Origin: Tritrichomonas musculus
Lineage: Eukaryota > Parabasalia > Tritrichomonadida > Tritrichomonadidae
Length of the DNA stretch: 64,000 bases
Assembly (NCBI GenBank): GCA_039105265.1
Contig: JAPFFF010000014.1
Coordinates: forward strand, 2,914,001-2,978,000
Direction of reading: 5' to 3'
This document shows, one piece after another, positions 30,464-41,417 of the stretch; the first letter of the stretch is position 1, and every line of letters starts with the position of its first letter. Below the pieces are notes generated by a model. It saw nothing but the letters and a program-made list of their open reading frames with translations, made no database searches and was not told the origin of the DNA. Both the position numbers and the translations under genes were made by a program.

Positions 30464-30954
30464 TTCCCTATATAAAAACTGAAATGTGATATAAAATATT
30501 TTTAAAAAATCGATTTTTTTTCCTTATTAAGCAACATTTGTTAAAAAATATTTTATCCATTTTATAGTATATCCAAGTGATAATTTAAAAATTAGGAAAT
30601 ATTAAAAAATTATTGATGTTATAAAATAAATTTTGAAATTAATATCAAGGCCTAAGTTCAATAGAATTGATGAAAACTGGTATATAGATTTAGCGTAATA
30701 TGAAATATGATTGAATATAGCTTTTATTAAAAAATTATGATTATTCATGGATGCATGAAAGCTCTATATTAATCCCCCAACTTTTAAATTGACCTTCTAA
30801 CCGTTTTTTCTAAAAAAAATTATTTTCTAATTTTATCAATGCAAAGATAGACTAATCTCAACCAGCACAATCTTTTATTGATTTCATAGATAAAGGAATT
30901 TCTATTTGTGCTAGTGATGAACATTTCGTAAAACGACTGTAATTTCATGAGGGG
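30464..30954. other. Spacer between decayed gene and MITE
   Basis: About 490 A+T-rich bases; a GTGCTAGTGATGAACATTTC stretch near 30909 and the left target-site copy at 30947-30954 are the only non-trivial features. Confidence 0.4.
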
Positions 30955-31774
30955 CTAGGCTTTTGTGTCCATATAAAAAAGTTTCCATTTTCTAACTTTT
31001 TGATGAAGCTTTAAGAATTTTAATGGATACAAAATTTTTGAAAATCCTCTTTTTGAGAGAATTTTTTGAATATTTGTGTCCATAAAATTTTTTTTGGACA
31101 TATAATATTTCTTTTGTAAAAAAACGAAAATATCATATTCATTTTTCTACATTTTTTTAATTTTAAAGAAAAAAAATTGAGAGTATTTTTCAAAATTTGA
31201 GAAAAAAAAAAAAAGATAAATTTTATCTTGCTAAAGAAAAAAAGTGATAGTAGATATCTTTTTTTTTCTCAAATTTTGAAAAATACTCTCAATTTTTTTT
31301 CTTTAAAAAAATTAAAAATATTTTCGTAAAAATATAATTATATGTATTATTTCTTCAATATTTCATTACTATATAACTATATAAAAATATATTTTTAAAA
31401 TAAAAAAAAATATTAAAAATATTATAATATATTGAATAAAATTTAGGAATATGTATTTTACAAATCAAATACATAATATTATAACAAAGATTAAATAATA
31501 AATTAATAAAAATATTAAACAATATAAATAAATATTTATGTATAATAATATTTACAATCTCATTTATTATTTAACCACGACGATCAAATATCCATTTAAT
31601 TCATTGGAATTAATTAATTAAAAATTAAGAGAGTATCCAAAATTGAAATAAATGTGTCCAAATGGATATTTTGGACACTCGATAGTTCTCAAATAATAAC
31701 GAACAAAATTTTGTATCCCGAGCTCACTTTTTGAATTTAAATGGACACTTTTTTATATGGACACAAAAGCCTAG
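30955..31774. mobile_element. 820-bp hAT-like MITE with 8-bp target-site duplication
   Basis: Left end CTAGGCTTTTGTGTCCATAT (continuing AAAAAAGT to 30988) is matched in reverse complement by the right end at 31741-31774, 34-36 bp arms with one clear mismatch. It is flanked by perfect copies of ATGAGGGG (30947-30954 and 31775-31782). An 8-bp duplication and short TIRs fit the hAT superfamily; no ORF is present, so it is non-autonomous. The interior is highly A+T-rich with a ~50-bp near-perfect internal palindrome. Near-perfect TIRs and an intact duplication suggest fairly recent insertion. Confidence 0.8.
31160..31315. repeat. Long internal hairpin of the MITE
   Basis: The arm at about 31160-31213 (TTTAAAGAAAAAAAATTGAG, then AGTATTTTTCAAAATTTGAG) is repeated in reverse complement at about 31260-31315, giving arms of ~50 bp and a loop of ~45 bp. 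This could extrude as a cruciform or yield hairpin RNA if transcribed. Confidence 0.75.
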
Positions 31775-31887
31775 ATGAGGGGAAAAAATATTCAAATTTG
31801 AATTAAATTCAATTTTTATATCATTTTTACAGCATGTATGAACGATATTTGGACACCTTTAAATTGACTTTTTTTTTTTATATCATG

Positions 31888-32309
31888 CTGTCCAATCTCA
31901 GAATTTTGTGTGAGCATTTAAATGAAATTCATTTAAATAATGCATTATTTATTCTGAGCATGGACAGAGAAAATGAAGTAAAACTTTTTTCAATAGTTTA
32001 CTGATTCTTCCTTTAAATTGTAGGTCTCGGTAAAAATTATGCAAAAATATAAAAAGATGCTAAAATTTTTTTATAAAGTTTGTCCAATAATTGGAAAGTG
32101 ATGTGAAGAGAATACAATTTGACGCCAGCATTTTCTAATCTAATTTCAAAAACTGAATTGATTACTAACATTGTTGATTTTTTTTGTCAGCCACTTTTTA
32201 TAAATTTGACCTATCATATGGTGAAAAAAAATATCATTTCACTTTCCAATTTTTGGACAAACTTTAATCTAAACTATTGAAAAAGTTTTACTTCATTTTC
32301 TCGGTCCAT
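31888..32309. repeat. Cluster of nested inverted repeats
   Basis: Three nested or neighbouring palindromes. 31888-31901 with 31955-31968 (CTGTCCAATCTCAG/CTGAGCATGGACAG). 31960-31999 with 32271-32309 (GAGAAAATGAAGTAAAAC core, ~40-bp arms). 32073-32106 with 32234-32266 (TAAAGTTTGTCCAA, ~33-bp arms). Probably a foldback-type or MITE remnant; no ORF. Confidence 0.6.
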
Positions 32310-32342
32310 ATAATTTATTCTGAGAATAATTCAAATTATTAA

Positions 32343-32453
32343 TAAACTGGTTTCAGTAAATCGGAACTAATGGTCAATTTAAATCAAACTTTTTGAATAA
32401 TTTATTCTTTCAAAAATTTCAATTTGTTGTTCCGATTTCCTGAAACCAGTTTA
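32343..32453. mobile_element. Tiny TA-flanked foldback element (~107 bp)
   Basis: AAACTGGTTTCAGTAAATCG plus GAAC at 32344-32367 is matched in reverse complement at 32429-32452 with one mismatch; TA lies at both outer ends. A ~60-bp loop separates the arms. It resembles a minimal Tc1/mariner-type MITE. Confidence 0.5.
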
Positions 32454-32641
32454 GTAACGATCATTAATTCACCTCACAAAAATATATATTTTTACATCAT
32501 ATTGGTTAGAACTGATATTATATTTTCATATCAAAATTTCAATAAATAAAACAGGCTATTATACGAATTTTGATGTTTTATTTGAATATAAATCATCATT
32601 CAGAAAATTAGGACCATTTTTAGATTCAATTTAAATTGAAT

Positions 32642-34413
32642 TTATTTCTTTGATTTTTCAAAGTAAATGAGCTCACGATTTCTTCGCGAGACAATTTGTT
32701 GATCAACGAATGAAGCCAGATTGAAATTGTTATCCGAAATATATTTCAATATTTCATCGAAAGAAGGCCTGCCTGACGGCTCGAAAGACAAGCATTTTGA
32801 GATCAATTCGATGCAGCATTTTGAAATTGATTGAGAAGGTCTCGGCATTTCCACTTTTTTACCAATCAATTTGTCTCTCAAACTTTGTGTTGGCAAAGAA
32901 CCTACGAACAAGAAGTAAAGAACGATTCCGAATGAGTAAACGTCTGTTTTGTAATCGTAATCTTCTTGGTTCAACATTTCAGGAGACATGTAAGCAAACG
33001 TGCCGACGCCTTTTGTCATTGACTCCTGCACGAAAGAGTATTTATCAGACAGAATTTCATGGATACGAACGAGTCCGAAATCGATTATTTTTGCTTCAAA
33101 AATGCAGTTCAATCTTATGTTGTCAATTTTCAGGTCTCGATGGACAATTTCGACAACTATTTTTGTCTTCAACGTGTTGTTCATGTTTTTAATATAGTCA
33201 GTTATGCTGTAATCTTGGAACTCGAGAAACAAAGCAACTGTTGTAACATCCGTAACTTCATTCGCGTTGACATTCGTGTCCTTAACAAATTCGGATGTGT
33301 TGATGCCAATCGCTCTGCAAATGCACGGATGGTTGAGATGCGAAAGAACTTCAAATTCTTTAATTGAATTCTGTCGTTGTTCACCATTTTTAAAACTTTC
33401 TTGCACATGACTTGTCCAGTTCGTTGGTCAAATATTTTGTATGCAATTGAAGTGGCTCCTTCGCCTATTCTTGAAAGAACTTGATGAAACTTTTCATCTT
33501 CTTCATCAAAAACACATTTTTCGAAACTTATGTCGTAGTTTGGCGGCAAAATAATCGATTCGAGTTCTTCTATTTGAATCTGTTTTTCATCGGAATTTTG
33601 TTGAGTTCTTTCACATTCGTATTCGTTTAGATCAACTTTTCTTTGATATTCATGAAGTTCATCAACATTTGTTTTCATTCCAAACTCTTCAATTGCATAT
33701 TTGTCACTTTTTAGTTCTTCAACAATTTCAGAAAAAGTTGGCCTTTTAGATTCATCTTGATCCCAGCATCTGTTAATGAGCTCCCAATGAGAATCTGGCA
33801 TATTTTCTGGTTTTATCGGCCTGATTCCACGACCAATTTTCATCATGAAGTGTTGAACAGATCTAAGAACTTTTACGTTAGCAAACTCAAGTTTGGTTGT
33901 AAACATTCTGTAGAGAATCATTCCATAAGCAAAGACATCGACACTAAAAGTGTATTCTTCATCAACATCCAAGAATGTTTCAGGCGCCATGTACAGTGGT
34001 GAGCCGATAGCCATTGTCATGTTTAAACGGTTTTCAAATTCTTTGGCAAATTTGAATCCACAAAGTTTTGGCTCAAAATTTTCATCAATCAAAACATTAT
34101 CAATGTCTAAGTTGCGATGCATTATTCTATGCTTATGCATACAATTCATTATTGATGCAATTCCATAGATAATTTTACTTCGAGTTATCGGATTAATTAT
34201 TTTGCGATTTGATCCTTTTGACTCTAGATAATCGTTGTTTAGCGCTAGTAAACTGCCGTGTTTTATGAAATCAAAAACAAAGATAAATCCAGTTAGATCA
34301 ATCGTTTTCTTTGATCCTTCAACTTGTATTTTTTGCGTTTTTGCTTTTTTTCGCTCTTCTTCATTCAATGGATAACGGAAAAATACAAAGAAACACGTTT
34401 TTGGGTTTTGGGT
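32642..34413 (-). pseudogene. Broken tandem pseudokinase-kinase gene (TKL type)
   Basis: The first kinase unit (open from 34413, no ATG near its start) lacks the N-lobe up to about strand 4. It carries HRNLDIDN instead of HRDLKxxN and LCGF instead of DFG, so it is a pseudokinase; GSPLYMAPE and CWDQDESKRPTFSEI are intact. A linker leads to a second kinase beginning RIGEGATSIAYKIF with MCKK. The frame changes near 33355-33405: one frame ends NNDRIQLK, the next gives EFEVLSHLNHP. The second unit has HRDLKIDN and DFG intact, but the helix before HRD is missing (KIVVEIVHRDLK). A missing start, truncated N-lobe, frameshift and internal deletion make a pseudogene likely; a single sequencing error could explain only the frameshift. 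Confidence 0.75.
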
Positions 34414-37400
34414 TCACACATTTTTGAGTAGCTGAAACTAAAAAGTATGAGGGATCCTTCTGAAAAAGTGAACTTTAAAACACATTTATCTTTTTTAATT
34501 TTATATATTTGTTAAAATTAATATTTGAATATTATAGATAATTTTATATATTGATAAATTTAAAAATATAAATTTACATTTCTTCAAAAAGTAACAAAAT
34601 CATTATTCCAAACAAAATGGTTCTCCGCATCATTTTTTGAATGGTTCAACATGAGAAAATCATATATTTGCACATATTACATTAAAAACAAAAACTAATT
34701 TTTCGGATTTTCTAAAATTCGAACTCTTTATCTAAAAAAACAGAGGTATTCATGTGAAGTGAAAACTCGTTATTTGATTTTTTTATTTTTACTTCAATTG
34801 AATGAATATTTTATCTTATGAAAAAATATTAAGATTATTTACTTCTATATATCCAATACTGACATTTGCCATAATTGGTTTTAATGGATGTTGAGAATTT
34901 AAAAACAATTTAAAAAATAATGTTTCATCTATATCTCGAGTCAAATAAAATATTTATGAATTATAAATCAATAATAATATTTTATATTTTATTTATAAAA
35001 TATATTATCTGTTATATATCCAATTTATTAGCCATATATAAATTTAAATGCAAATTTACATTAAAAAATTAAGAAAATGACTTATTTCTCAATTGATTTA
35101 CGAAATAATTATATACTAATTGTACAATATAATAATAATAAATATTTAAATAAATTTTATTATGTAAATAAATTACTCTATACTCTCATTTTAAAGAAAA
35201 ATGTAATTTTATATTTTGCATTATTTTGAATTATTTTTCATCGTATTTTGGTACGTTATTATTTTTTAGTGACGTGAGATGATTATTTTCGGTGAAGTGA
35301 AGTTAATAGTGAAGTGATTCTTGAAAAATTTAAATTTCCTCATTTTCTTAAAAATATTATTAAAAATATTTTTTATATAGTAAAATTATTATGTACTATA
35401 TTATAAAAATAACTTTAATATTTAATATATTGAAAACCAAAAAATAATCACAATACAAAGCAACATATTTTTTTAGAAATTCAATTAAAAATCATCGTTT
35501 AATTGAATTTTTCATTTTTTTTTGTTAATTTATCTATTTAATATATAATGTAAAACTTAAATATAAAATTCTAATAGTATATGATATATTATATATAATA
35601 TATATATAAAATAAAATAATGTTTTAATAACAATACTACTAGGATAAAAAATGTTTATTATTTCAATATAAAAAATATAATAACTGAAAAAGTTAAAAAT
35701 TTATAAAAAATAAAAAAAATATAAACAAGTGTATCTCTAGAAAATAAATATTTTTTAAACATATAAGTATTATTAAGTTATCAATATATATATACAATAA
35801 TAATTAATAAAACAAAATTATATATATATTTATATTTCATCAATTTTTATATAAAATAAATTATATAGCCTCTCAATTATAAAACGATTCTTATTCAGAA
35901 AAATAAAAATAGAAATATCTCAAAAATAGGAGTATAAAATTCTTATCCATTAAAGCACATTCTTAGTTTCAAAATAAAAATAAAGAAAATATGATCAAAA
36001 TTACAATATTTCGTCAATTTCTCTACATGAATACCTCTAAAAAAACTAGTTTTGAAGAAAAATTTTGCAAAATAGCTCTTTAAATAGAATGAATCAATCA
36101 GTAAAATTAAAACACTTGATACTAGAATATCATATTATTGATATATAAAATATAAAATTCTTATTTATTCTTTTATAGGTGGGCCACCAATGAATTTTTA
36201 TAACTTTTGCACCATTAGATAGATTACATATAATAATAAAATAAAATATTAATTATAGTTCATAAATATTAAAGATAAAGTTTTTATGAATAATTTAAAT
36301 TTTCATATTTTTTTTGTAAACTATTCAAAAAATATAGATAAAATCTTTCAAAAATATTTGAAATAATTTTCTCAAAATTAAAAGAATTTAAAAAGATCAT
36401 TCAATTTATATAAGAAAATTTCATTTATTAAGAATAAAAATATCTATTTTGATTTTAAATTAATTTTGTTTAAAGATATATTCTGTTGATTATAATCAAA
36501 GACAAAATATAAAAAGAAATAAATAATTTTTTCTATACCTAAAATTTTGAATAAAACAATTGAAGCATGATATAAAAATTCGATTATAATGATTTTGAAA
36601 ATTTATTAGTATATGATTTATTACAAAATATATTAAAATATTATTTACTATTATATTTATGTTTATAATATTAGAATAAAAATATATTATGTTTATTTCT
36701 ATTTAAATCGCTATATTTATAATTTTTATTGAAACTTATTTTTTTTGAAATTATAAAAATTCAAATAAATATAAAATAATTTTTATTTTGATTATCTTTG
36801 CTTTTTAAATTTAAAATGAAATTTCTCATTTATATATATTTTTAATATATAATTCTATTATGAAATTATAATATTAAAATATCTTAATTTAATTTTAAAT
36901 TAAGATATTGCTTTTTCTAAAATCTCAAAATTTCAATAAGGGAAAAAATATAAAAAATATTTGAAAGCTATTTTTATAAAATGAGAGAAAATTGAATAAA
37001 AAAAAGCTGGTTTTAATTTTATATGATTTTTTAATAAAGGTCCAATATTCTAGGACATATATCTGATTTTAATTTACCTTTATTTATACCAAATTTATTG
37101 TTTGACCGTTTATAATTTCTTACCAAGTGGCTCCAAAATTGAATCATTCCGTTAACTAATTCAACTTTTTGAATGTGTTTTCCCAACTAACGTTTATCTT
37201 TGAAGTTATGTTATAACTAACTATATCAATAAAAAGCCTGGGCGATGAAGAAACTAAATATCCAAAAAGAAAACATTCAATTTTTTTATATACTTCTGAA
37301 AATTAAAAATACCTTTTATTTTAGCTTTTTAGAGAAATCTATTAATTATTTTATATTGTTTCCAGATCATTCTTGATGTATGACATAGATAATATCATAA

Positions 37401-38333
37401 AATAATAGAAATATGTATTTTAATTCATTTGAACTTGTGATATTGCATATCATGTAATAAAAAAAAAGTTGATGAATATTAGTTCAAAACTTAATTTAAC
37501 AACTGCATCCTATCATATATGTGTTATATAAATATATATTATGAAATTGCTGAATAATTCTTAAAATTCGAAGAAAAAAAGAACTATTTTAAAGTCAAAA
37601 AAAAAGTGGCCCACCTATATTCTTTTTGTTTGTCATTAATAATATTTTATTTTTTTACATCTTAATTTAAATGCATGCAAATATGAGTAAAAACTATTAA
37701 ATTATAATTTATTCCATTGTTAATAAAATATAATTGATTTTTCTTCTTTTGGTGTATATTTGATATTTTCTGAATTTTAATACTAAAAACAACTAGTTTA
37801 TGCATAAATATATGTATAATGCCATATAAATGTAAATAAATGTAACATATCAGATTTAAAAATTATTTTAATTATAATTTCTTTCCAATTTTAATATTAT
37901 TGGAAATATTTATATACTACATTTTCAACAAATATAAATTGCATTGACAAATACTCCTTTAATTCATTTTAACCTATAAAATAATAAGAATTCTAATTTT
38001 TTTTATATCATATTTCATTAAAAAAACGATCATGTTTTGAGAGAGTTTCATCTACAGTAATTCTAAAAACCATAGGTTTCTCTCAAAAAACCTTATATTA
38101 GCTTCTCAATTTTTTTTCTCTCACAAATTCATTCAAAAAATTGTGAAAAAAAGTAAAAAGTTATTTAAAAAGTTATTTTACTTAAAAGAAAGAGTTTACT
38201 TCTTCATTTAGTTAAAATTGAAGCATAATTTTTAGAAATATGATTATATTATTTAATTAGAAATCTTTGTAACAAAGGAAAATATAAATCTGCTATTTTT
38301 TTAACTTTTATCAATTTTTAATTTTTTTGATTA
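34414..38333. other. Gene-free A+T-rich region
   Basis: About 3.9 kb with no supported gene; it contains the inverted-repeat element at 36174-37619. The rest is poly-A/T and TA-rich sequence. Confidence 0.5.
36174..37619. mobile_element. Possible 1.45-kb inverted-repeat element
   Basis: TATAGGTGGGCCAC at 36174-36187 is repeated in reverse complement at 37606-37619. GGTGGGCCAC is the only G+C-rich word in the area, so the match is unlikely by chance. TA or TATA flanks both sides. The arms are short (14 bp) and no ORF lies between, so this is a tentative non-autonomous DNA element. Confidence 0.4.
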
Positions 38334-38783
38334 TTATGTCATCATTTTATTGAGTGTTTCTGTATAGGATTTTGGCCGTGAAACTTTTTGAGAAGCCATT
38401 TGAGCAATGAAACTACCTCTTGCATAACGGTAATCTTTTAGTTCTAATATCAATTGCAAAGCATATTTTGTATTCAAGCAATCAAGATCATAACAATCAG
38501 CATTAATCTTTCTTTTAAAAGTACAAATTTCTACGTCAGATAAAAAGCAAGGTCTTCCACCAACCATTTGTCCTGGGGCCCAAATGTTACCCTGTATAGT
38601 ATTAATAATACATGTTGATATGTTATTTAAGGAGTGAAGCAAATGTTTTCTTACAATTTCATCGCAGGATTTCCCTGATGCCTTCATCATGCAAATATCT
38701 CTTTGAACTTCAGACAAAACTTCTATTTCATCTTTGGTCCATTGAAAAGGTTGAATAACTGGAGCTGTGCTGACTCCTTCCAT
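38334..38783 (-). CDS. Orphan transposase-type DNA-binding domain protein (pogo/CENP-B-like)
   Basis: 149 residues. WTKDEIEVLSEVQRDICMM and the middle segment GGRPCFLSDVEICTFKRKIN, followed by a helical stretch ending ALQLILELKDYRYARG, follow the pattern of the N-terminal HTH part of pogo/Tigger-type transposases (G-R-P-x-x-L-x-x-x-E), which are abundant in trichomonads (established knowledge). The DDE catalytic domain that should follow is missing and the frame stops at TLNKMMT. It is either a transposase fragment or a domesticated DNA-binding protein. The ORF is intact with ATG and normal codon use. Confidence 0.5.
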   Translation of the reverse strand: MEGVSTAPVIQPFQWTKDEIEVLSEVQRDICMMKASGKSCDEIVRKHLLHSLNNISTCIINTIQGNIWAPGQMVGGRPCFLSDVEICTFKRKINADCYDLDCLNTKYALQLILELKDYRYARGSFIAQMASQKVSRPKSYTETLNKMMT

Positions 38784-39053
38784 GTAAAAATTTTAAAAAA
38801 ATAAATTCACCCACCATTTTTTTTTAACTTTTTCAAATAATTTTTAACAAAAAAACATTGGAGTAGCTTTTCAATAATTGAAAGATAAGTTTAAATTTGT
38901 GAAAATTTTCACAATTTTTGAAAGATATTATCAATTTAGTATAAGGTTAATTTGTATGTACTATAAGGTTTGTTGAATTACTGTACTCTATTCTTTATTA
39001 TCCAATACAATATTTTTTTCAAAAATTTGAAAGGAAATAAGTCTGCTGTCATA
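38784..39053. other. Divergent spacer
   Basis: 270 bases between the orphan DNA-binding gene (minus) and the CCT-like gene (plus). A TCATAA initiator-like word overlaps the plus-strand ATG at 39049. Confidence 0.4.
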
Positions 39054-39572
39054 ATGTCAGAAGGAGAGATAAACCCAAATGCTGTACAAATTCATTTGAA
39101 TTTCCAACAAAATAATGATCAATTGCACGTTGACTTTCAATTCGATACAGTTAAAGATGACCTTGACTCGGTTGTTAACGATTTAATCTCAACTCTTGGA
39201 ATTGCACCTGAACAAACTCCAATGGTTAAGCAACTTATATCCGAACAAATTCGCCAAGCTATTGCTAAATCTCAAGAAGAGTATTCGTCTTCTGAAACGA
39301 TGAGTGGAAGCGAATATAATCCAAATTCACCATCAGAGTCACCATTAAATTCAGCTGCAAATCTTAACGCGAAACCAGGAACAAATTCTTCTCAAATTAA
39401 TCCAGATGATGATGACACTGATGAAATTCTAAACGATCCCGAATATATTCAACTACTTCAAAAACAACAAAAAGAACTTCAAGAAATGGAAGCTAGACAC
39501 GAATCTGAACAGAGGAATCTTGCACAGAAGTTAACAACAAAAACCCAAGATGACGATTTACTCATTTTTTAA
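39054..39572 (+). CDS. Small protein with WNK/OSR1 CCT-like domain
   Basis: 172 residues from the ATG at 39054; the frame is open from 38970, but the extension is hydrophobic, Asn-rich and lies before TCATAATG, an initiator overlapping the ATG. Residues ~8-65 (IHLNFQQNNDQLHVDFQFDT, then KDDLDSVVNDLISTLGI) fit the conserved C-terminal/PASK-Fray-2 fold of OSR1/SPAK and the CCT-like domains of WNK kinases: F-x-F-x-x-x-x-D followed by V-x-x-L-I-x. Such domains bind RFx[V/I] motifs. Ser/Asn/Asp-rich linker and a final helix (YIQLLQKQQKELQEMEARHE) likely form a coiled coil. No kinase domain is present. Confidence 0.5.
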   Translation: MSEGEINPNAVQIHLNFQQNNDQLHVDFQFDTVKDDLDSVVNDLISTLGIAPEQTPMVKQLISEQIRQAIAKSQEEYSSSETMSGSEYNPNSPSESPLNSAANLNAKPGTNSSQINPDDDDTDEILNDPEYIQLLQKQQKELQEMEARHESEQRNLAQKLTTKTQDDDLLIF

Positions 39573-40116
39573 TAAGATATTTGTTTTCTTTTTTATTCAG
39601 AATCTTTATGAAAAAGAGAGGGGAAAATGGATACTAAGGAAACCATTTTATTTATATAATTTTTTTTTGTGATTTTATGATAAAACTTTATCTTTTTGAA
39701 AATTCTTCTTATTTCACCCTATATACAATTTTATAAAAACTAGATTTTTTAAAATATAAATTGTCTTATTTTTTTGACTGATAAACCTTCAGAGAAAGAT
39801 GCTAATACTATATTATTTGGTTATACTTATATACTGATGCTAATAATTAAATAAAATCACCAGCTATATGCTGATCATACCTATGCTAATTACATTGCTT
39901 ACCTGGATATACTAGAGAATTAATATAGAAATATTTATCTCTTAAATTTTCCTTGCCATTTTATAAAATATTTCATTTTGTTTGAACAGGACCAAAATTT
40001 TAACAAAATAATTTGCTGCTTGCTTGACCAAGTAAAATCTAATTTCATGATTTTAACTTTGACAAGACATGTGATCTGATATGTTTAAAATTTTTTAAAA
40101 TTTATACATTGAAACT
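39573..40116. other. Intergenic spacer
   Basis: 544 A+T-rich bases; nothing recognised. No clear initiator precedes the SKP1-like ATG at 40117. Confidence 0.5.
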
Positions 40117-40593
40117 ATGAGTTTAGAAAACCAAGAAACAAAGATTACTCTTGAAGGAGTTGAATGGAGCTATGAAGCTAGAGAATCATTACTTAGAAGC
40201 TCATCACTTTTAAAAAATATAATTTCCGATACTCAAATTATTGATAATAAAATTCCCTTCCCTAAATTTGAAATTCCTATTAACAGAGAAAATTTAGAAA
40301 AAGTTTTTAATTTTGTAGAACAATTTTCAAAATATGAAGGCGATAAAAACAATTCATATCAATTTGCCTTATCTATTTTTGGAAAAGATGATTATTTCAT
40401 GAAGAATTTTGGCGATATATTACAACTTTCACAATTTCTTCAAGTTGATTGCTTAACTAAGATATTAGAACGCTACTTGGCGGAAATGATTAATGATATT
40501 TCAACAGTTGACCAACTTTGTGAAACGTTTGGATGGGAAAAAACCGAAATTCATACTGATTTACAATGGACAACACAATCAAATGATTGGTAA
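40117..40593 (+). CDS. SKP1-like SCF ubiquitin ligase adaptor
   Basis: 158 residues, the normal SKP1 size. The N-terminal half is a BTB/POZ-like fold (LRSSSLLKNIISDTQI, then IPINRENLEKVFNFVEQF for the conserved I-P-L-P-N-V-x-x-x-x-L-x-K-V). The C-terminal half matches the SKP1 dimerisation/F-box binding helices: ILQLSQFLQVDCLTKILERY (family A-A-N-Y-L-x-I-x-x-L-L-D-L), then LCETFGWEKTEIHTDLQWT (family F-N-I-x-N-D-F-T-x-E-E-E). SKP1 joins cullin-1 to F-box proteins. The match is divergent, so a specialised paralogue is possible. Confidence 0.75.
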   Translation: MSLENQETKITLEGVEWSYEARESLLRSSSLLKNIISDTQIIDNKIPFPKFEIPINRENLEKVFNFVEQFSKYEGDKNNSYQFALSIFGKDDYFMKNFGDILQLSQFLQVDCLTKILERYLAEMINDISTVDQLCETFGWEKTEIHTDLQWTTQSNDW

Positions 40594-41417
40594 GCTATTC
40601 AAATTCATAATTGAAAATATTAAAATTAAGTCTCTTATATAATTATATGAAAATCAATCATGCTAATTATAATGATATTGATAGTTAATATGAAGATAAC
40701 TAGTATATTGAACACTCATATTTTGAATTTATATTATATTCATGAACCAAAAGCTTTCTCAAAGATTATTAAATAAGTTAAACTCATTAATAATAATTTT
40801 TTTAGTTTTATTTATTTTTTAGTTGTTGGATCTTTAAAATTCGCTATTGATGCCTCTTTTTTTGAGCATTATTAGCCGTCATTTATTTTAATAACAAACT
40901 ATTTTAATGATATTTCATAATTAATAAGTTTATACATATACACTTTGATTAGGATTGGTATATAGAACATTTCGAATTATAGATAATTATTCCTATTATT
41001 TAAATCAATATACTAATATTATCATGAGAAATTCTAAAAAAATATTTATTATAAAAAATTACTGCAATTTGCTAAGATATTGAAACTGTATTTTTACAAA
41101 ACTTTTTATACGTTGAAATTATTTTTCAAAAAGTGGATATTTGATCATTTTTTAATTCATGAATATTTTCATATATTCTTTAATATAAATGATGTTTTTA
41201 TGATAAAACAAAATAATGATAATATCTACATTTGATTTAAATAATATTTTTTAAATAATATTCAAAAATGATTTGAAAAATGGAAAAAACTACTGAACGA
41301 AAAAAATTTTAGTTGAGAATGCTGAATATTTTCATCTTTTCAAAAAGCAAAAACGAATTTCAATTTATGGTAATTTTAAGATATATTCAATTTCCAAAAC
41401 AGATTACAAAATCTGAA
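40594..41417. other. Intergenic spacer
   Basis: 824 A+T-rich bases with no supported gene. The last ~100 are in frame with the TBC gene but I do not call them coding (see TBC entry). Confidence 0.45.

Noticed and set aside
33202-33406. Two overlapping kinase reading frames as two separate genes
   Set aside because: They share one continuous kinase fold across the frame change, so a frameshifted single gene is simpler.
41313-41417. Extended start of the TBC gene
   Set aside because: The ORF opens with TTG and then a hydrophobic segment that does not fit; the next ATG at 41418 begins the typical Ser/Asn-rich region.
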